NCBI RefSeq assembly: GCF_002368035.1
Contig: NZ_AP018222.1
Coordinates: 1,116,001-1,180,000, forward strand
DNA length: 64,000 nt
Direction: 5' to 3'
DNA from: Nostoc linckia NIES-25
GTDB taxonomy: Bacteria; Cyanobacteriota; Cyanobacteriia; Cyanobacteriales; Nostocaceae
The notes under the pieces were generated by a model. That model was not told the origin of the DNA, did not search any database, and was given only the letters and a program-made list of their open reading frames with translations. Below are positions 59,494-64,000 of this stretch, one piece after another (within the stretch, counting starts at the first letter, position 1; each line of letters opens with the position of its first letter). Made by a program: the position numbers and the translations under genes.

Positions 59494-61767
59494 CTAAAGC
59501 CAAAACTGGCGATCGCCCTCTAACATACTACTTGGATAAATCCCCCTTAATCGCAACTTAGCAGTCTTATGCGCTCCGTATACTGGCGTTGGTATCCGAG
59601 GCATTTTTAATGCTCCATAATGCAGCAAGGTCAGTTTCAAGGTAACTTCAACTACTTGTTCTATGGGAGGAGAAATTAAAGCTGGATGGTTTACAGTGAT
59701 AACTGTCAAGCGTAAAGGATCGGCAAGACCGATATTTTCAGCTACTTGAGTAGTCACCAGAACTGCTTCAGTAGAAGAAATACGTAACGCTAAACCTTTT
59801 TCTGGTGCAGCTATGGTTTTATTAACAAAATTATATAGGCGAGGATTACCAGACTTTCTACACTCTACTAATATTAATTTACAGCCAATAGCTTCAGCCC
59901 ATTCTAGGAGATTAGCAACTTCTTGTCCGCAAAAACGCCCATCACGATGAATCAGTACGGTTTTTCCTACTAATTCCTTTGCTGGTAATAATTTTTCTAG
60001 TACTCTTTTAGGGATTTCTTCACCTTCAATCAAAGCATCTTCTAGACGATAGCGAATAAACTCTCCTTGCTTACCATGAAGACGAATACTTGCACAAGCA
60101 TTAACCGTTCCAGCCAGTTTTGACTTAGATTCTCTAGAAATATCCAATCCAATGAAATAGTCAGCTATTGGTAGAGGTTCAGCCAGAACAAAAGGTAAAT
60201 TACCCACCTTGGCAAGAATTCCTGGAACCACCTGATTGAGAATATTTTTGTAATAATCAGGATTATTCAATGTATCCTCATAAATCATCTGGCTAGCTAT
60301 CTGGCGGCGAAGTAATAGATCGTATATCTTGTGATAAAGACTACCACCCTCTTCCTCATCAGCGTTGCGATCGCTCTGGGGCAAAAACGCTAAAACTATA
60401 TCAGGTCGAATTTCCATTAATTCATTGAGTACTTCTAATTCATTGACTACTTCTTCAACTTTTGCTCTTGCCTTAGTCCCGCTGAAGTTTTTTAGAGGTA
60501 TTGATTTGATAACAAATATGCTCTCAAATTTATAGCTTTTTAACCGTTGTTTAAGTTGTTCTATAAACTCATCTAACCTCATCTCGCAAAGATTTATAAC
60601 AGTAATCCGAATTGGTCTAGATGGGTCAGAGAATTTATGATAACGGCGGTAAACACCACCTTTAGAAAGACCCGTCAGAATTTTACTTTGAACGCCAATA
60701 AATCCATTACCAAACAGTAGTTGTGTATTTTCAATCGGAACTTGTGGTTGCCAAAATAACTCTGGATAGTGACGGCTGTTGATACTCAGTCCTAACTCAA
60801 ATCCATAATTATTTAAAGCATTTTCGGCTTCTTTTTTGTATGTAGCTAATAATTCTGTTCGTTTTTTGTAATAAATTTTGGTTTCTTTGAGCAATTCTCC
60901 CCAGTTAACCCCAAACCTACTAGCTGTTTCAGATGTAACGCGGGGACGCAAAGCAGTCATGCCATATTCATACAGCTTTTTCCCTTTGCCAAATTTAACA
61001 GCGACCAGGAGTTTGTTAGATAGATCGTCTTGAAGAGCTTTCTTACTAATTTCATTCTTTGCTTGAGCGATAAGTTTTTGCTTGTGTACTAACGAAGGTT
61101 CTTTAATAACCTGGATGATAGTACCATTACCTTGAATATCACCAGAAAGAGAGCGAACACTCAGATCAATTAAAAGCTTTTCTGGATTATCCTTATCGGG
61201 ATGATTAAGATAAAACTCAGCCAAAGTTTTTGTTAAGAAAAACTTGCTTTTAAAGGTTAAAGTAATAGCTGCTTGTAAAGTTCCACCTATTTCGATAGGT
61301 TCTGCCCAAAATTTTGCCTCACGTCTTACTTGCACGCCATTTTTAGACAAAGCAGTTATAGATGAAAAGGGATATGGTTTAGATGTCTTGAGTACTTGAT
61401 AAGCTAGTAGAGAAATAACATTTGCTGAGACTGTTTTAGTAAGTGAGATTTCTTTGAATTGCCAAGTACGATCGCTAAAGTCTTTTATTCCTTCATCAGC
61501 AATTTGTTCTACCATAGATTCCCAATCTGTCGCAAAATACTTCATAGAGTTCTCAAATTTACCAAGAGCATAAAAATATGGCTTATACCAAATAACCACT
61601 ATGTGAGGTAAAATCCGACTAAGATGGAAGCTCAAACTAATGGCTTCCTCTTGTTCAATATCAGGTTTCAGTTGAAAGCATATTATATTAATATTTGACA
61701 AGTTTAGACGGAAAATCTCGCTAGAAGATAAAGTCTTTGTTTGAGTAATAGTTGCAGTAGCAATCAC
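59494..61767 (-). CDS. Long prokaryotic Argonaute, predicted catalytically active
   Basis: A 757-residue Argonaute. The MID domain (about 400-530) shows RRQIASQMIYEDTL (Gln493) and ILAKVGNLPFVL (Lys520), the 5'-phosphate pocket. The PIWI domain (about 535-757) carries Asp542 in FIGLDISRES, Glu576 in RYRLEDALIEG (34 residues later), Asp609 in LIHRDGRF and His733 in VYGAHKTAKL, a DEDH tetrad with the spacing of active slicers. N and PAZ-like regions precede MID. Long pAgos use small guides to cut foreign DNA or RNA. The start is GTG, overlapping the stop of the Cas4-like gene by four bases (GTGA), so they are co-translated. Guide type and target are not known from sequence. Confidence 0.9.
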   Translation of the reverse strand: MIATATITQTKTLSSSEIFRLNLSNINIICFQLKPDIEQEEAISLSFHLSRILPHIVVIWYKPYFYALGKFENSMKYFATDWESMVEQIADEGIKDFSDRTWQFKEISLTKTVSANVISLLAYQVLKTSKPYPFSSITALSKNGVQVRREAKFWAEPIEIGGTLQAAITLTFKSKFFLTKTLAEFYLNHPDKDNPEKLLIDLSVRSLSGDIQGNGTIIQVIKEPSLVHKQKLIAQAKNEISKKALQDDLSNKLLVAVKFGKGKKLYEYGMTALRPRVTSETASRFGVNWGELLKETKIYYKKRTELLATYKKEAENALNNYGFELGLSINSRHYPELFWQPQVPIENTQLLFGNGFIGVQSKILTGLSKGGVYRRYHKFSDPSRPIRITVINLCEMRLDEFIEQLKQRLKSYKFESIFVIKSIPLKNFSGTKARAKVEEVVNELEVLNELMEIRPDIVLAFLPQSDRNADEEEGGSLYHKIYDLLLRRQIASQMIYEDTLNNPDYYKNILNQVVPGILAKVGNLPFVLAEPLPIADYFIGLDISRESKSKLAGTVNACASIRLHGKQGEFIRYRLEDALIEGEEIPKRVLEKLLPAKELVGKTVLIHRDGRFCGQEVANLLEWAEAIGCKLILVECRKSGNPRLYNFVNKTIAAPEKGLALRISSTEAVLVTTQVAENIGLADPLRLTVITVNHPALISPPIEQVVEVTLKLTLLHYGALKMPRIPTPVYGAHKTAKLRLRGIYPSSMLEGDRQFWL

Positions 61768-62582
61768 TTAGAAACCTCATTTATAGAAAATTCACAAATT
61801 GAATTAAAGTTACAATATCTACAGGCAATCCCAGGATTGGGAGGAAATATTATGGCAAAATCATTTGGTTTTTTGCCATAATGCATTCTTTCAAGCTCAT
61901 AACGTTTTGCTATATCTGCTAGCTCTATTTGCACAAATTTGAGTTGTTCAGGAGTGATTGTAATGATGTCAGATGCCAACCCAGTTTCTAAGTTGTAGAA
62001 TGATGCAACAGATAGTTGTTGAGGATAGAGATAGCTAGCTGCTAACAGGTATACATAAGCCTGTCGTCGGTCAAAGTCTGATTTACCTGTTTTGAAATCT
62101 AAAATATGGATAGTACCATCTGGCTCTTTAAAAGTGCAGTCAGTTGGTGCATATAAGTTGAAACGATAACTACCCTCTTGGATAGTTATCGGTGAAGGAA
62201 ATTGCTCATCACCTTTGCTCAACTGAATAATTTGCTTGCCAACTAAAATACGTTTTTTATAATAGTTGTTTAGAATTATAATAATTCGCTCTTTAACTTC
62301 TTCTGGCTCTTGACTTAGTTTCAGAATAGCTGCAATTTGTTCCACACCATCAGGCTGGGACAAAAGTTGGGGGTCTTGATAAAATTCATAAATCCCCGCT
62401 TGTGCCAATTTACCAATTCGCTGATGTTTGTTATCTTCCAATAGAGCTTTAACTTGAGGTTCTTTATTCCGAACCTTGTTAAAGCCTCGCTTCATATCAC
62501 AAAACCAGAATTCTTGACCAACTCGTGAATCTGATAAAGACCAAAGATTATAACTTGCAGATGGTAGCCAAACTTGTCCCAT
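61764..62582 (-). CDS. Cas4/RecB-like PD-(D/E)XK nuclease with Fe-S cluster motif
   Basis: A 272-residue nuclease. His53 begins the site, Asp148 is in APTDCTFKEP, Asp162 and Lys164 in HILDFKTGK, and Gln174-Tyr178 form the RecB QxxxY motif. Four cysteines (Cys28, Cys254, Cys257, Cys263; the last three as CRYC-x5-C) match the [4Fe-4S] ligands of Cas4 and AddB. Cas4-type enzymes are 5'-3' single-strand exonucleases or helix-end processors. It is the first gene, with Argonaute translated from its end. No cas genes or CRISPR array are near, so it is a Cas4-like partner of an Argonaute, not part of CRISPR. Confidence 0.87.
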   Translation of the reverse strand: MGQVWLPSASYNLWSLSDSRVGQEFWFCDMKRGFNKVRNKEPQVKALLEDNKHQRIGKLAQAGIYEFYQDPQLLSQPDGVEQIAAILKLSQEPEEVKERIIIILNNYYKKRILVGKQIIQLSKGDEQFPSPITIQEGSYRFNLYAPTDCTFKEPDGTIHILDFKTGKSDFDRRQAYVYLLAASYLYPQQLSVASFYNLETGLASDIITITPEQLKFVQIELADIAKRYELERMHYGKKPNDFAIIFPPNPGIACRYCNFNSICEFSINEVSK

Positions 62583-62921
62583 AAGTTTTAATTTCCAATC
62601 ATGGAAGCTGGTGTTTGGCGTACCTGCCCTAAATCTCGAATCATAGACAGAATCTCTCTGTTTTTAGTTAACAAGAGACTATACACCATCTTATGATTAG
62701 CGGTCAAAGCTTTTAGGAAGAAAAACTATATGCTATATCTGAAAATTGTTTTTTTGACAGTAATTATTTATTTAATTCGACCATCATTACTACATATGTG
62801 TCTGTTCGTACTTTAAATTTTGTTACAAGTTATGTGCTGTATGATCGCTCTCCATCATCTCTTAACAGCGATCGCCTCCCACACACTACTAAACTAGAAA
62901 GTAAGATGTCGGGATAAGTCT
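62583..62921. promoter_or_regulatory. Divergent promoter region of the Argonaute operon and uma2
   Basis: AT-rich, 339 bases, between divergent genes. HIP1-like GCGATCGC occurs near 62867. No clear palindromic operator seen. Confidence 0.4.
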
Positions 62922-63509
62922 ATGAAAGCTACTACAGTCGCCTTACCTTCAACCGTCAAATTGAAAATTGACTTGACTGACGAGCAATTTTTCCAGATGT
63001 GTCAGAACAACCGTGATTATCGATTTGAGCGTACAGCATCAGGGGAATTATTAATTATGCCACCTACAGGTACTGATACTGGCAACCGTAACTTTGATAT
63101 GGCTGTTGAGTTAGGAATCTGGAATAAACAGACTAGGTTAGGCAAAGGTTTTGACTCTTCAACTGGTTTTACCCTACCCAATGGTGCAGAACGTTCTCCT
63201 GATGTTTCTTGGATAAAAATTGAACGGTGGAATGCTTTAACTCCAGAACAACAACAAAAATTTGCTCCTATTTGTCCTGATTTTGTAGTAGAGTTACGTT
63301 CTCCTAGCGATTCTTTAAAAGATTTGCAGGAGAAAATGCAGGAATATATCGAAAATGGCGCTCAATTAGGCTGGTTAATCGACCGTAAAAATAAGCGAGT
63401 AGAAATTTATCGTCCAGGTAAAAATGTAGAAATATTAAACAATCCTACTAGTTTATCAGGGGAGGATATTCTACCTGGATTTGTGTTGAATTTAAAGGAT
63501 ATTATCTAG
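62922..63509 (+). CDS. Uma2 family (DUF820) PD-(D/E)XK nuclease-like protein
   Basis: A 195-residue protein of the Uma2 family, abundant in cyanobacteria. ERTASGELLIMPPTGTDTGN, RSPDVSWIKIERW (Asp) and DFVVELRSPSDSL (Glu-x-Arg in place of Glu-x-Lys) form the nuclease-like site, and NGAQLGWLIDRKNKRVEIYR ends the fold. Their role is unknown; many copies per genome make the Argonaute neighbourhood weak evidence. It is divergent from the operon. Confidence 0.85.
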   Translation: MKATTVALPSTVKLKIDLTDEQFFQMCQNNRDYRFERTASGELLIMPPTGTDTGNRNFDMAVELGIWNKQTRLGKGFDSSTGFTLPNGAERSPDVSWIKIERWNALTPEQQQKFAPICPDFVVELRSPSDSLKDLQEKMQEYIENGAQLGWLIDRKNKRVEIYRPGKNVEILNNPTSLSGEDILPGFVLNLKDII

Positions 63510-63511
63510 TT

Positions 63512-64000
63512 TTATTGATTAACAAACACATGGCGCATTTCAAAGCGACTTTCTTCCCAAAGCGGCTGCAAAGCTTGTTTAGCAGCATTTAGCTGAGCTT
63601 GGGAGAATCTAATTTTTCCGTTTTCTATTATCCAAATATATGTCCTAGTTATTAAGTCTGCTTTGAAACTATTTTCATATTTGCTATTATTTATTTTTGC
63701 TACTTGTTCATCTAAGCAATTCATAGCATCTTTGAAATTACACTGTGTAGAGTTATAAGGAATCTCTGCTTGTGTATTTTCCCATTTAACAGCAAGCAAA
63801 TTTCTCATAATATAGTCTATCCCTGTGATTGAGCAATCAGTATTGCGTATCAAATCTGTAAATGTTTGATAATAAGATTGTAAGAGTGAAGCAGCAATAT
63901 TTTCCTTATATATATGTAACCAAGACTGGATATCGCGAAGGTAAGGTAGTAGATCTTTAATTTGATTAATTTGTTTTATCTGTAAGGGTAGCTTGCCGCC
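63512..64000 (-). CDS. Unknown protein, 5' end beyond the window
   Basis: The frame is open from 64000 to its stop at 63512, so at least 162 residues are visible and the start lies outside. The visible part contains LPYLRDIQSWLHIYKENIAA, CLDEQVAKINNSKY and FKADLITRTYIWIIENGKIR. It is helical and not recognised. An internal TTG at 63853 is not its start. It converges on the uma2 gene with two bases between stops. Confidence 0.55.
   Translation of the reverse strand, partial: GGKLPLQIKQINQIKDLLPYLRDIQSWLHIYKENIAASLLQSYYQTFTDLIRNTDCSITGIDYIMRNLLAVKWENTQAEIPYNSTQCNFKDAMNCLDEQVAKINNSKYENSFKADLITRTYIWIIENGKIRFSQAQLNAAKQALQPLWEESRFEMRHVFVNQ

Noticed and set aside
61764..62582. Cas4-like gene as evidence for a CRISPR-Cas locus
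   Set aside because: No repeats, cas1 or cas2 are visible; its partner is an Argonaute.

Overview
The window is chromosomal DNA of a filamentous, probably heterocyst-forming cyanobacterium of the Nostoc/Anabaena group. It carries psaD (photosystem I), an orange carotenoid protein, the cyanobacterial DUF2605 and DUF2973 proteins, a DevBCA-type exporter and a bilin-type GAF histidine kinase. The octamer GCGATCGC (HIP1) recurs throughout. Intergenic DNA is crowded with short palindromic elements and heptamer repeats, as is usual in Nostoc. I saw no rRNA, tRNA or CRISPR array.

Layout. (1) 1-1.2 kb: a TetR repressor, a tautomerase-like gene and the start of a thioesterase, with two matching palindromic operators. 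(2) 1.7-8.7 kb and 16.3-23.3 kb: a sulfur island. It holds TauE/SafE permeases, two CadD-like permeases, cysK, an Rrf2 regulator, cysE, a Crp-type regulator, two NIL-domain proteins, a sulfate ABC transporter (sbpA-cysT-cysW, no cysA in view), a ChaC-like glutathione-degrading enzyme and a second sulfate-binding protein. An FG-GAP/RTX protein and a four-GAF histidine kinase lie between the two blocks. An inverted repeat with half-site TACGGTAA and a 10-bp spacer occurs upstream of three of these genes, with half-site versions at others. (3) 23.9-33.7 kb: a class II amidotransferase, an ABM monooxygenase, a DevBCA-like exporter with a divergent TetR gene and paired operators, the methionine-salvage operon mtnD-mtnX-mtnB and a glutathione peroxidase. 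(4) 34-45.4 kb: an epimerase, a hydrolase, a peroxiredoxin-glutaredoxin fusion, membrane proteins, a third TauE gene with its DUF1634 partner, a CadD remnant, and an IS630-type element inside a nest of smaller insertions. (5) 45.9-59.5 kb: thrS, DUF2605/DUF2973, a RusA-like plus PD-(D/E)XK/HEPN-like gene pair, a DICT-GAF histidine kinase, psaD, trpE, the orange carotenoid protein and a pentapeptide protein. (6) 59.5-64 kb: a long prokaryotic Argonaute translationally coupled to a Cas4-like Fe-S nuclease, then a Uma2 nuclease and a truncated unknown gene.

How it fits together. Sulfate uptake, cysteine synthesis (CysE then CysK), glutathione turnover, sulfite/sulfonate-type permeases and methionine salvage suggest co-regulated sulfur acquisition and recycling, probably under the local Rrf2 and/or Crp-type regulators. 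The most unusual accessory systems are the Argonaute plus Cas4-like operon and the two-gene nuclease pair at 49.5-50.6 kb. The palindromic repeats show compensatory base changes and nested insertions, so they are active or recently active small elements rather than random sequence.
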